Notes under the pieces: generated by a model
Told to the model about the DNA's origin: nothing
The model's input: only the letters and a program-made list of their open reading frames with translations
The model's database searches: none
In this document: positions 23,342 to 34,876 of the stretch, in pieces
Numbering within the stretch: the first letter of the stretch is position 1
Layout of the letters: each line of letters starts with the position of its first letter
Assembly (NCBI RefSeq): GCF_040183065.1
Contig: NC_091119.1
Location: 107,287,763 to 107,351,762, forward strand
Source: Periplaneta americana
Taxonomy: Eukaryota; Arthropoda; Insecta; Blattodea; Blattidae
Length of the DNA stretch: 64,000 nt
Reading direction: 5' to 3'
Program-made: the position numbers and the translations under genes

Positions 23342-23885
23342 CACAGTCTAATACATACAGTCGCGCAATTCCGACACTTTTTGCCAACACGAGACAGCTG
23401 ATGCGACAGTAGCGCTCCAGCGGCAGGCAAGTTAAATATGTGTCGAGTACATGATAACAAAGCAGAGAAATGATACGGTGTAGTTTATTTCATATTTTTA
23501 TGCCATACAGTAACTATATATGGTTCTTATTAATTTTATTTTAGAAACGTACAAGATTTTTACACCCGTTAATCTGAAAAAAGTTATAAGTTCGAAAACT
23601 GAGAATAAACTTAAATCCTTGTGCTTCTTACTTTCAAGAGAATCATAGTTTGAGATATGTAATTTTTCGAACCTGGGTGGCGAATTCTGTTTATTTATAA
23701 ATATATTTATGCATCATTTGAACACTGTACACTTAGCGGCAAAAAGAATGGGCCGACTCTTGGTCGATAGAAATGCTAAGTTCTATCGCGCGGTTCACTC
23801 GTGTAAACGTAACCCACTGCAAGGCATTGCTGTGGTGTCTCTTCATTGAAAGTCATCCGTCTAGAATGTAGTAAACCTTACGGGC

Positions 23886-23954
23886 AGTGTGTGGCCCAGT
23901 GGTAAGAAGTCTGACATCCGTACCAGAGGTTGTGAGTTCGCCTCCCGGTACGGT
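23886..23954 (+). other. tRNA-like module inside the left end of the Tc1 element
   Basis: TGGCCCAGTGGTAAGAAG matches a tRNA A box and D arm; TTGTGAGTTCGCCTC followed by CCGGTACGG resembles a B box and T arm. The spacing (about 40 bp) is tRNA-like. Immediately after comes an ATTATTATT stretch. No convincing acceptor stem, so not called a tRNA gene. Confidence 0.5.
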
Positions 23955-24227
23955 AAAATTATTATTATTTTTTTATTTTAACTTTTACTTAATTTATTAG
24001 TTTAAATGTGAAATGGCATTTGTTAACAAACTTCGTTATGCCTGCCTTGTAAAAATATTATTGTCCATCATCTGTGGACTATTAATAGGTGAGACCTGGC
24101 CTGTATAAACAAAAATACTTGTTTCACATCCTAAAAAACCGGACGCATATCAAACACAAATAAATAATTAAATTAAAAAAACAAACAATTTTTTAAAATA
24201 TTAACAAAACAAGGTCTGTGATGGGGA

Positions 24228-24600
24228 CTAGTATCTCGTCCACAAACCTCCTGCGTCAACAACTGCCCTCATTCTGCGGGGCATGGAGCCCACAAGATTA
24301 TGGAACAGGTCTAATTCTTGGCCATCTCCTCCCTTGCATCTAGAACTCTGTCCCACAATTCCTCAGGTGTCCGAACGGATGGTTGTTCTGCCCAATTAGA
24401 GCATAGGATCCTTTTGACTGCAGCCCACAAATTTTGAATCGGTTCATATCTAGTGAATTTGGAGGCCAGTCGACTGGGTCGACATCACGCCTCCTCGTAA
24501 ACCATCTTTGAATCCGGCTGGCGGTGTGTATGGGATGATTATCCTGCTGGAAGAAAAGTGTTCCTTCTGGATATCGTTTTCCGTTGTATTATCAGGTAGC
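24228..24600 (-). pseudogene. Tc1-type transposase C-terminal half, frameshifted
   Basis: On the minus strand: GTLFFQQDNHPIHTASRIQRWF (second catalytic Asp in QQDN, about 24510-24570), then VDWPPNSLDMN, the worn form of WPxxSPDLNPIE that carries the third acidic residue. A one-base loss at about 24440 then shifts the frame to IQNLWAAVKR. It continues as RTPEELWDRVLDAR and FHNLVGSMPRRMRAVVDAGG to a normal-looking stop at 24228-24230. Another break lies at about 24330. The first third of the protein (HTH region) was not found. Confidence 0.85.
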
Positions 24601-24608
24601 AGTATTGC

Positions 24609-24630
24609 TTGAAAGAGAGAGAGAGAAAAG
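24609..24630. repeat. Short (GA)n run
   Basis: Dinucleotide GA run inside the Tc1 element. Confidence 0.6.
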
Positions 24631-24731
24631 TTTATTATTTATTAGAGTTTGGACATATTCTGAGAGATATCGCCACATAATTATAGCTTTGCGAGACACA
24701 TATGATGGCAAATTTGTAATTTAAAAAAAGA

Positions 24732-24815
24732 AGATTGGGGGAGATTCGAACCTTGAGTTACTACTATCAACTTGTTCAATAGACCAATGTCGTAACGACT
24801 TACGCTACTGTGACT
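24732..24815 (-). other. tRNA-like module inside the right end of the Tc1 element
   Basis: Minus strand: ACAGTAGCGTAAGTCGTTAC (A-box-like, D arm), then CAAGGTTCGAATCTCCCC (strong B box), then a run of T-rich sequence that could stop pol III. It faces the module at 23886, so the two are inverted relative to each other. Confidence 0.55.
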
Positions 24816-25110
24816 TGTTAATATCAGTTCGGCATAATACTTGGTTTTCCTGTTCATATTCGCTCCGGTGGATTTTGTATTTATCAATTTTATTATTATT
24901 TCACTCCTCAAGGGCCCTGGTGTATCTAGAATCAACCCGCCATTCGATTTTATTACGTATTTTAGACTCTTAAACAAAATACAGTAAATTTAAATAGTTT
25001 AATATGTGTTACCTAGTGAACTACGGCTTTGACGAGACGAGCATGCGCAATGTTATGTCTCTGGAACTTAGAAATTGTCGGCCGGCCCATTCTTTTTGCC
25101 GCTAAGTGTA

Positions 25111-26340
25111 CGTATTTTATGTAGTAAAATAAATATTAGTAGCCTAAAAAACAAGGACGTAATTTCAGTCTTAGCCGGGAGGGGGAGAACAATATTTTTT
25201 TATTGCAGATCTTATCGAGTGGCGTACTCCACACTATTTCCTCAGAAATTAACTACTTTTCACACCATAAATCGGGATAAACTCGACAGCTGATGTAAAC
25301 TTGATAATAAAAAAAGGAGATTTAACCCATACGACATGCACTGAATATGTTTTGAAGTTCACTTTTTTATTTCCTTAAATACAAACATTTTTTATTATTT
25401 TAAGCCACAATAGGGATATCGTGGTTTTTTATGGTAAGTTTACCGCAATTTGCAATACATGTCCAGTTTCCACACGTAGGTCTACTTTTAACTTATACGA
25501 TATATTTACATGCATTTAGGCCTACTATCTTACTATTAGTATGACGTACATGCGAACGAACGAATACACAGGTTTGATAAAGAAATATTAATTTCAATTA
25601 AAAAATAAATTTTAGCAATAGGTCATAGGATTACTACCATAGACCAATATTGCTAATGCCAGCACGTTCTTATGAAAAGGGTGTGGGTTTTTAATAACTT
25701 TTAATAATATCTCTGAATAAAGTAAATGTTTGTAGTGCTGTAAACTGTACCAACAACAAACTAAAATGTCTTCAAGTCTGTAGTTATTAAGATTTCCTAA
25801 AGATCAAGAGATTCATAAGATCATAACTCATAATCATAATCAACACGGTAGTATTATGTTCTATAAAACACTTATTGGTTATCAGTTATCTATTCGTATG
25901 TCAGAAAGAATAGTTTAAATAGGGCCTACATGTGGAAAAACACGTACAATCGATGTAATATTATTTTAAAGTAATACAGGTTATTTGCCTTTAGGCCTAC
26001 GTGTCCACCTTTACGTCTTGTATTTTTTTCCTTCAGGAGTAGAAAATATTGACAAGTTTTAGAAGATTAGATTTAATGAACAAAAGTTATGATTATTTTT
26101 ATCTGTAGATCTACAATAATATCGAATTATGTTCACTTCATTTTGAAGAGTGTAGGTCTATGTTAATGGGTGTTGAAACAAAGAAACGTCTGTGGAATGT
26201 TACACCTACGTTACTTGGCATCCCCGTTACTGGGTGTAAAAAAGTCTTGTAGGTTTCTAAAATAAAATTAATAAGAACCATATACAGTTACTGCATGGCA
26301 TAAAAATAACAAATAAATTACACAGTATCATTTCTCTGCT
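25111..26340. other. Interior of the 3.9-kb element, AT-rich, non-coding
   Basis: No transposase or other domain recognised; includes the inner arm copy at 26230-26340. Confidence 0.4.
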
Positions 26341-26347
26341 GTGTTAT

Positions 26348-27106
26348 CAAATACCTCACTATAATAATACCGGACAGCTGTATAATAGCAGCACTGACGT
26401 GAGTGCGAAATATCACGGACTTGACATCTAGCGGAGCGGCGTGGAATTACGTCCACAAATACAAATATTAATTGAATAGTACCGTATTTAATGTAACATT
26501 ATTTTATATCAAAGCTGCATATTATGAGAAATATTGCGTATTTTTTCTTTACTTTAGTGAGACAAAATTAATTCTGACATTAGGAATGAATTTACAATAA
26601 CGCTTTATATACCCATTGCTGACAACTGCAAAGATAAAAATGGTAGTAATCTGATGCTTGTAATAATTATTAGTAAAGGCATGTGAGCAACAATAAAATT
26701 TAATTTGCTAAAACCTTAAAATTTTCAATATATTTTAACTTCTATTCACTTATTAGGTTTGAATAAAAAAACTAATCTTTATTGTTCTATCAACACAGAG
26801 ACAAAGGCATTAGGCCTAATAAAGAATTTTGTTGACTCGCGTTTTACGAACTCTCAGAAATCGAAAGTACGACTTGGAGCAATTTGTAATCCTGTAATTG
26901 TAGCAATTATAAACAGCAGATATACATCCTGACATTTTAACACAGCACAATTAATAAAACTATTAACTAGCCCAGCAACAATATACATTGCAGTTGATTA
27001 CAGTTTGTTTCGCGAGTATCTCCACACCGGCCGTCTAGGTAGCAGCACCAGCGTCGTTCGCGAGCAGAACTGTTAGCTGTCCGGTATTATTATATTAAGG
27101 TATTTG
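26348..27106. mobile_element. Nested TIR element with 7-bp TSD
   Basis: The ends CAAATACCTCACTATAATAA and, at the right, the reverse complement of CAAATACCTTAATATAATAA continue into ACCGGACAGCT on both sides (about 30 bp TIR). GTGTTAT flanks it at 26341-26347 and 27107-27113. The uninterrupted form of this target is visible in the other arm of the host element (about 23450-23460), which proves the insertion. The 759-bp interior is non-coding. Superfamily undetermined; TSDs of 7-9 bp occur in hAT- and Mutator-like groups. Confidence 0.82.
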
Positions 27107-27220
27107 GTGTTATCATATGTACTCTACACAAATTTTTCTTGCCTGCCGCTATCGCGCCAGTTGTCAAATGTTGGCATATTTTATACGTATGAGTTGCGTG
27201 ACTGTATGTATTAGACTGTG

Positions 27221-27709
27221 ATACAGATACGTCGCTGCTACGACTCGATTTCATCCTCGGATGCCGATGCTTAATATTTCCCCATGTGAATCTCGTGTTA
27301 AACAGAACGATGTTTAGACAAATTCACGCTATAGGAGAGCTATCATTTTCTCGCGTCAAAGAGTGTACAATCAACGCAAGAAAGAGGGCAAATTGACAAA
27401 ATATGTTCCAAGACTACGAAAATCTGAAGTTAGTGGATTACCTTTTCAATGCTAAGCGAACTCTGAACAGTTTCTTTGGCTACCAGAATATACTATCATT
27501 AAATCTAACTATTAAAACTTAATTTTACGAAATTGCAAGTTCAAATTTTTTTTCAAATTCAAATTTATTTACAATTTACATTTGAAATGAATAGGCTACA
27601 TATGAATAGATACCCGAAATGAGCATATGCTCGTGCTCGGGTACAGTCCAGTAGTCTACATAAATTTTACAGGAATCAAATAATAATGCTGATGATAGAA
27701 ATGATAGTA

Positions 27710-27712
<3 letters not shown>
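27221..27712. other. AT-rich interval, nothing recognised
   Basis: No supported ORF. Confidence 0.35.

Positions 27713-27775
<63 letters not shown>
27713..27775. repeat. (AAT)n microsatellite
   Basis: About 20 AAT units. Confidence 0.95.
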
Positions 27776-27825
27776 GAATAATCGTGACAGAAATGATACA
27801 AAGATTTTAATACAACATAATTCAT

Positions 27826-27838
27826 TAATATTATTATT

Positions 27839-27872
<34 letters not shown>

Positions 27873-27892
27873 GTAATAATAATAATAATAAT
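27826..27892. repeat. (ATT)n/(AAT)n microsatellite, inverting
   Basis: ATTATTATT turns into AATAATAAT at about 27840, with one TAG interruption, so the tract can self-pair. Confidence 0.9.
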
Positions 27893-29274
27893 GTGATAAA
27901 ACAAAAATATTTACAATAATAAAATAAATACTAAGACGGATAAAATAAAATATAAAACCACTAGTGAGAGTTAACACAACTTAAATAAGCATATAATAAC
28001 CGGAAAAAAATGACGAACTCGAAAATCAACAGAAAAGTTCGTTGTATCGCAGACGACAGCAACCGCCGTACTGACATTGTGTTGTGCATTATTGGTAGTA
28101 GGGGGGAGCCGAAAGTCTACGTAACTGCCGTTCTCTTCGAATCTTCTCGTACAATCATGGGAAGCTAATGCTGCAAAAACAAAATGTCTACGAGTCAAAC
28201 TGTTCATTATTACCAGGATAAATACAAATAATACTGAAATATATTAATCTAGTTTTAGTTCTAGCTCTCCCCTTTTGTGCAAGAGGTATCATATCAAAAT
28301 ATTTTATGAATGGCGGGGAAAATATAAATTTAAAGAACTCTCTAGTGACAAGAGATAGTGACAAGTACAATCAAGTGTATCTGTGGCGATGCTAAGAAAT
28401 CATTTATTGGAGATTAGTTAATAACCTGTTTCGTTGTTGCCTCAAAGTCGTGATCCTTTCATTCTGTCTTTTGAAGAATGTTTGTTCCTTGCCAGTGCGA
28501 TGTCAATGAAGATCATGTATGCAACATGTGTCTAGTTCTTGAAGCTGAAATTGCCTTATAAAAAGGAATAAGATCAAATTTTAACAAGTTTATCCCATCT
28601 CATCTTTGTTAAACAAAAGAGGAACGAACTATGAAGCAAGAATTTCCACCAAACATCTAGCTAAATTCCGCAGTAAAAGTAAAGGTAGTTTCTGTCTCTT
28701 TGAATTAATCCGTCTCAACTGTAAATGCCATTTCTACTTTCCATAATCCATCGCGTCTTTTGATGCCTTGTATACTGTTATTTTCTTAGCTTCACATAAC
28801 CCTGCTGTTACGATTACATTAGGTCTCACCGTCTTCATCTGTTTCATTGCTCTGTGTCTGAAATGAAGGAGGCTGCCATGGTTACAGCCTGCCCTTAATA
28901 CAGTTGTCTGCATTTGCAATGCAGATCTAGTTCGTGAGCTTCCCCTGGCGCATAGGTGAACCTCAGCGCTCTGCACTGCACTGCTCGGGGACTCGATGCT
29001 AATTCGGCGTCATTTGAGAGGCCCTAATTAAGATGAATGATATATAACCAAACCTGTGACGTCATCAATTACAAAAGCAGAGCTATGAATTCCTTTAGTC
29101 AGAGTCGCTAAGAAGCTCAATGAAAACTTGTGGCACTCTAACCGTGAGACGATCAGGATACGAGTAAGCCCAAGGAAGATGAATTTAGAGATGGCTGCTA
29201 GGATGGTGATCAGATTGTGAGTTTGTGTGTCCTAGTCAGTGACATTGAGGACAGCACATAAATTCTCAGCACTA
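27893..29274. other. Interval without recognised genes
   Basis: Short ORFs at 27971-28207, 28188-28370 and 28734-28976 (all minus) carry no domain I recognise. Confidence 0.35.
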
Positions 29275-30865
29275 CAATTGAAGCGTTGGGCCGAATAACA
29301 GTCTATATTACAGTTTTTCAAAGTCGAGTTTTTAATGTAATAATGCTCTGTATAGTCTTACACAGCGGTCACAAAAATTGTTTTTCTATATCTGTATCAG
29401 AGGTGCTTCTACACGAGTTACAATCATGAATTTCTTGGTTGGAACAACGTTCTATGTCGCTAGTCACTTGTAGCGTATCCAGGTTGTTTACATCGTATCG
29501 GGAGTTATTCCACGGGAGTTCGTTCTCTTTACGAATACTGGGTACTTTAACTCTGTGTATCAAGTTTCGGGTGATCTATTACGTAAAATGGACGACTGCA
29601 AGACAGTGACGATTTCTAGTGTGGATATTGACGGACTACATAAATCTAAAAGAAGGGAAAGATGTGTCACGAAAGCCGCTGAGAGATATTGGTCGAGTAT
29701 ACAGCAAGGAAGACGAAGTCGCAAGTTAGTGCGAAAGATCCCCCAAGTACAGCGCATGCATTATGTCCAGACATTCCCCCACTCTTCCTGCAGAGCTGCG
29801 CAAGAGTCTACTTACGAATTATAGGGGAATTGGTTAGTCTTTGGCTTGAACTCTGTAGACACACGCTCGACCTTCCCTTCTACTCCTACCTCCTCCACAG
29901 AAACGTTGTTCCCGTAATACACATCGCGAGTGTCTTGACAAAATGCATGAGCTGTAATGTAAGTTCCTGTCTGTTACTTTTGCAGTATTTTATTAGTTAT
30001 ATTTTAATTTACACTTTACCTAGTGTTAGTTGATCTATGTTATGTTTTACCACTATAGTTTATCTTAGAATTTTATCAAGATACCCTATTTCGTTTCAGG
30101 AACAGATTTGTGGAAATTCTTGTAAGGAGATGTGCTCACAGCTTGATCTATATGTCAGAAAAGACGCTGTTTAAAATGTATTACTCTCTTGCAGTCAGCA
30201 TTTAAAAAGTGTGATTGCTATCGTCTTCATTATTAATAAAATTCATACTTAACAGATAAGACATCTGTTAGGATGGATATTGAATATTCGGGACGGGGGT
30301 TCAAATTCCATTCCCCAACAATTTCTCAACTGTAATATTTAATTTCCTTTATTCATTTGTTATTGTTACAACTTTAATTAATTTAATGGTGTCCCTACAT
30401 CTCAATACTGCAGTTATTTTCTAATAATAGTGTTATTTTTATCAATATTCTATGTTTATTCATAATATCACATTAAGTGTAACTTCAATAAATTACACGG
30501 TGTTAATTCGTATTAATATATAGTATTTAAAAATAAATGTCAATCATTTTGTTCATAATTTAACCTTTTTATTGATTTTGTATATTTCATAATATTCTAT
30601 TGTATAAAACTGTTTATTGTCTGTATTCCCCAGTAATATTTCTGTGGAATTAAAAATGTTACAAACTTCTATGATGTGTAATAAGACTTTCAATAACATA
30701 CAATCGTATACTTCGCTTAGCATACAAAACATATTGATGGAATAACGGTCTATGTTGCCCGTCCGACAGTAAATTTATGAGTGAAATTAGGATGTAACAT
30801 TTTTGTTCCTCCTGCACATTTATCAGATTGTAACATAGACCGTTATTCGGCCCAACGCTTCAATT
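29275..30865. mobile_element. 1.6-kb TA-flanked TIR element, transposase not recognised
   Basis: The left end CAATTGAAGCGTTGGGCCGA and the following ATAACAGTCTATATTAC are matched inverted at the right (GTAACATAGACCGTTATTCG then GCCCAACGCTTCAAT). The left is preceded by TA (29273-29274) and the right followed by TA (30866-30867), as in Tc1/mariner. A third copy of AATAACGGTCTATGTT sits at 30741, forming a subterminal hairpin with the right end. ORFs at 29555-29824 and 29689-30033 lie inside but match nothing I know. Confidence 0.75.
30245..30332 (+). other. Weak tRNA-like segment inside the 1.6-kb element
   Basis: GGGGGTTCAAATTCCATTCCCC resembles a B box within a T-arm stem; an A box upstream is poor. 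Noted because tRNA-like segments recur inside TA-flanked elements here. Confidence 0.25.
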
Positions 30866-30867
30866 AT

Positions 30868-31798
30868 CTGCAATAATTATAATCAAATCTAAAATCCATT
30901 TTAAGTCGTTTTACATAACTTCAGTTGACTCATTGCTAGGATAGGCCTACTGCTAACTGAGAGTTATAAATGGTTGTGTGTCATTCATTAACATGGTGGA
31001 CATAACGTAATTTTCATCCTATTGATTGTCTACTAGGATCAACGTCAAAATGTAATTTAATGCTATACGAATACAGAATGTTCACAATATGGAATTCCAG
31101 ATGGCAAATACACTGCAACCCTACAAAAAGAAAAGTAAACTTAGTCATTCTATTAATGTGTTAAACAACTAATATCGCCTGTGCAGAATGAGATACCTTG
31201 GAATTTCCGACAGCTATGATGACGTTCACAGATAGGGCAACGCCGCCTGGTGGTATATTGTAAACAGACGCCCAGTACATAATTAAACCCAAACAGTCGC
31301 TTTTCTTGCATCACTAACTTCATATTCATTTGTTTATTCGTTGCTTGGAAACATTTAAGAATTATAAGAACGCTGTACATACATTGCATAAAATTTATAA
31401 TTATCAATTAGTATCATCATCATCATGCAATTACAAGCTATGAAATCTTCATGATTCTGACTTCACAATGTTACACCAGTTTTGTCTAAGTACACAACAA
31501 GTCTTGCAATTTTCTATTTTTAAAATTTTCAAACCACACGTCAAATGATCGTGATTTTGACATCGTAATGGTATTCTTCTTGCTAGCATTTCTTCACTCG
31601 CTGTTTTAACCAATCTCTCAGGCATAGATCTCATGACGTGTCCATTTAATGTGTCTGGCTTTAATTTTTGCTACTACCCATATATACAGAGCGTTCATTT
31701 CAAAATCTCTGTGTAAATAACTATATAATTTAAATTCAATTTATTTAAACAAAAACCACATAGATTTAGATATTGAGAGGAAAGTTTAAAACCAGTAT
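30868..31798. other. AT-rich interval, nothing recognised
   Basis: ORFs at 31153-31407 and 31449-31634 (minus) have no recognisable domain. A short (CAT)n occurs near 31412. Confidence 0.35.
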
Positions 31799-31799
31799 T

Positions 31800-32041
31800 A
31801 ATTGAAGGATTCAGAACCATAGTGGGCCAACCGCCATTTACTAAAACCGTAGAAAACAAGGGTTAAAATGAAGTTATTACCATAATTCAATGGAAACATA
31901 TAGCAAGCAATATAAAGCATACACATTCAAACTAAATATGTCAATCTTCATTAAACTAGGGTATTCACTTAACTTTAACCCTCGCTTTCTCCGTTTTTAA
32001 TAAATGGCGCTTAGTCCACTATGGCTCTGAACCCTTCAATT
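31800..32041. mobile_element. 242-bp MITE
   Basis: Long imperfect inverted repeats: AATTGAAGGATTCAGAACCA and on through TAGTGGGCCAACCGCCATTTA at the left, against TAAATGGCGCTTAGTCCACT and ATGGCTCTGAACCCTTCAATT at the right. The arms are about 65 bp (they include AAGGGTTAAA). Non-coding, superfamily uncertain; no clear TSD. Confidence 0.78.
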
Positions 32042-32294
32042 GCATATTAGTTTTCACCCCCTCAGCCCCAGTTGTTATTGTCAGTTGATTGTAGGATGAA
32101 AACACTGTTTATTTTATCTAATTTCCTAAATTTAATCACTAAGGATGACTTATGTTCTCTCTTCAAGGTTATACACCATTTTAAAATAATTTAATACACA
32201 AACACAACTATTACATGAAATGCTCAATAGTCTTTGTAGCTTTATTCTCTTCAGCTATAATCAACAATCATTTACATTTTTAAAATAGTTTATT

Positions 32295-32551
32295 TGTTTA
32301 TTTTATTGGGTTATTTTACTACGATATATCAACATATCTGGTTATTTAGCGTCTGAATGAAATGAAGGTAATAATGCCAGTGAAATGAATCCGGGGTCCA
32401 ACACCGAAAGTTACCCAGCATTTGCTCGTATTGGGTTGAGGGAAAACCCCAGAAAAAACCTCAACCAATTAACTTGCCCCGACCGGGATTCGAACCCGGG
32501 CCACCTGGTTTCGCGGCCAGACGCACTGACCGTTACTCCACAGGTGTGGAC
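32295..32551 (-). mobile_element. tRNA-derived SINE, head type B, with 14-bp TSD
   Basis: Full-length minus-strand copy: head GTCCACACCTGTGGAGTAAC, B box CCCGGGTTCGAATCCCGG, body GAGGTTTTTTCTGGGG, 3' end GTTGATATATCGTAGTAAAA. Flanked by TAAAATAGTTTATT (32281-32294) and TAAAATAGTTTGTT (32552-32565). The intact boxes and near-perfect TSD suggest a fairly recent insertion. Confidence 0.94.
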
Positions 32552-32565
32552 TAAAATAGTTTGTT

Positions 32566-33823
32566 ATTTTCATATTTACTGCACTCTCACTTAAAAATGC
32601 AACTATTCCCTTTTTATTTAACTTTGGGAACATTTATTGCACAAAGTTAAATTTTCAGTATGCAGAATGACAGAAAAAGACACATTTATGTCCATGTCAA
32701 ATTTGTAATTAATTTAACCTCTTCTTTTCGCTTTAATTATTTCCAGAACTCTTTAGTATACTCTGAATGCAGGAATGCATCATCTCCTAGATACGACACT
32801 TGAATTAGGTTTCTAATTAGTTCCTTCATCGCAGTACACTGTTTCACATTCCTCTTTTTACGATCTCCTGGCTTCAAATCTGTAGAATTATCAGGCGATA
32901 TCAAAAGGTGAACTTCAGAAAATTTATAACTACTGTTGATTAATTCTCTCAAAATTTAATGGCATTGTTACGAACATGTAAAGTAGGTCTAGATAGCAAA
33001 AATGCTAATAACATATTTGGAGGACAAATAAATCTTATGCAGAAATAAAAAAAAAACTTCGAATTGTTCAAAACTTAGGAGTGATTCTAATATTATGGTC
33101 AAGTTCTGTAGGGCGTACAATGGGCCTAGACGAACTAAGTGTGACCATCCATCCCGGATGCAGCTCTCCTGAAATCGATCAATTCGTATGCAGGAGGGTG
33201 CATGATTTTGAACTGTATTATTCTTCTGCTCCTTGTGCTTGTTATCTTTCGTTCCAGTAGGTGACTGAACAATGCAAATTCTTGCACTGAGTTTTCTCCT
33301 GGTTGGTGGACAGTAATAGGTTTTATTTGCATTTTGAATTTTAATGTTGATTTCCTCGTTCAGGTTATTGTCACAAGTAATCGTACACAACACGTTTCTT
33401 CAATCGAACACTGTTCTAAAAGCACCATCATGAATTTATAATACTAATAAGTAGACAGTGGATGCAGGATGACTTATCGTTGAATCTAAGTGCACATTTA
33501 CTATATGTTACATTTTTTTCATTCAGACCATTGGCTCAACAGGTTTTAAACGTAAACAGACGACGTCAACATGCTACTGTATCTCCGTACAGTCAGGAGG
33601 AAAAGAAAAATAACGTACTGCAGTACATACCTTGCAAGGTTCAGTCCTCGTCATCATTGATGCAATTACCAGCGTTGCAGTAAACGACGATATATTCTCG
33701 TAAGTTGTCGAAGCTGAATCATCTTCGCCTATCGCTTAAACAGTTTTTGTATCGAGAGAATTTCTGAAGAACCCCTAAAATGAGAATCACTAAATTTCTT
33801 TAGAGGAATATTTGTACTGAGCA
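32566..33823. other. Interval without recognised genes
   Basis: Minus-strand ORFs at 32737-32952 and 32989-33393 and a plus-strand ORF at 33462-33683 have no recognisable domain and no repeats were delimited. Confidence 0.35.
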
Positions 33824-34096
33824 TCATATTGCACGTGTCGTTAGACCCTCACAACTAGATGACGATGATGATGACGATGACGATGACGATGATGATGATG
33901 ATGATGTAGATAGTTCCTCAGATTTCATTTCAACGCATTTTCTGTGCGATGTACTGTCGTAATGTTTCTCTATAACCTGAGTTGTTCTGGTTTGTATTTC
34001 AATTTTACATACATTACACACGATACTGACTTCGTTAATACATAAAATGTCACTCTCATACTTCTTAATTGCATTTCTTATCTCTGAGCGGATTTA
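33824..34096 (-). pseudogene. hAT/CGBP1-type zinc-finger ORF with poly-Ser tract
   Basis: Minus strand from about 34096: RSEIRNAIKKYESDILCINE, then VCNVCKIEIQ and VIEKHYDSTSHRKC, a C-x2-C ... H-x5-H finger of the kind found at the amino end of some hAT transposases and of CGBP1-like proteins. It is followed by about 18 Ser encoded by the TCA/TCG repeat (33856-33905) and a stop at 33824-33826. A TAA sits just before RSEIRN and no later transposase domain follows, so it is probably a fragment. A short domesticated gene cannot be excluded from sequence alone. Confidence 0.5.
33856..33905. repeat. (GAT/GAC)n microsatellite
   Basis: Mixed GATGAC trinucleotide run; it creates the poly-Ser on the minus strand. 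Confidence 0.9.
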
Positions 34097-34876
34097 ACGT
34101 TTTGCTATTATGAATGGATCAGCACAACATATTCAACGCGTACTAAATACTTGAGCAGGATAACACAACTGCACACATTGAGTTGCAATGTTCTATGAAC
34201 GCACCGGGTTCCTTCGTTTTGTACGCTGCTGTACTCGCCAGGTACACAAAAGACGGACGGCGCGGCACGTGCCGTATACTCTGATACGAAACAACTTCAC
34301 TTTTCCTTAAGTCCTCCCGCATCCACTGCCTACTAACAAGTCAATCTTAACTACAGTCATGTAAGTAGACATTCTATTTGTAATTTTATTGTTACTTTAC
34401 CTTATACTTGTTATTTTATACTTCAGTGATTTAGCGCATACATTTAATTTTAATATTTAACAGGTAACGAAACTTTAGTACTGCATACTTTTGTTAAGTA
34501 AATGTTTCATTCAAATTCTTTGTTTGCTGTCAGTGCGGTAGTGAATAATAGCATATTAGCCGTTGGGAAAGGGTTCGCGGTTTTAAATCCGGTGGAGTAG
34601 GATGTAATGGATATAAAGAACGACAGAGTTCTCAACATGCCTCCTCCGAAAACAAAGTAAAGCTGATAGATCCGTGTGATATAATTATGACATATGAAAG
34701 AACCCTGTCACTGAAAAAGGACTCAGGCAAAATTTGTTGATGTTTCTACCTCACACTCAATTTCGACGCGGAATAACCTCTGTGCAGTCGAAAGTGTCGT
34801 TAAGTAGAAAATAAACCCCCGAATTTATATGCAATAGTCTACACTTGATCATTTTACTCCAAATCTGTGTTGTGTA
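34097..34876. other. Interval without recognised genes
   Basis: No supported ORF. A short GC-richer patch near 34200-34320 (ACGGCGCGGCACGTGCCG, containing a palindromic GGCACGTGCC) is unexplained. Confidence 0.3.

Larger units (their letters stand above)
23730..25108 (-). mobile_element. Tc1-type transposon nested in the larger element
   Basis: The TIRs begin CACTTAGCGGCAAAAAGAAT (23730) and end with the reverse complement ATTCTTTTTGCCGCTAAGTG (25108). Both are directly flanked by TA (23728-23729 and 25109-25110), the Tc1/mariner target. At 1379 bp it is close to full length for a Tc1 element, but the transposase is decayed. A tRNA-like segment sits inside each end (23886-23954 plus strand, 24732-24815 minus strand), both reading inward. 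Confidence 0.92.
23342..27220. mobile_element. 3.9-kb long-inverted-repeat element carrying two nested insertions
   Basis: The outer ends are inverted: CACAGTCTAATACATACAGT (23342) against ACTGTATGTATTAGACTGTG (ending 27220). The match extends inward through GGCAGGCAAG and AGTACATGATAACA (left arm to about 23460; right arm from about 27107) and, beyond a later insertion on the right, through the block 23456-23575 versus 26230-26347 (ATACAGTTACTGCATGGCAT and neighbours). The arms are therefore about 230 bp. The flanking ACACAGA and ATACAGA may be a worn TSD. The centre (25110-26220) shows no transposase. The superfamily is not known to me. Confidence 0.82.
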
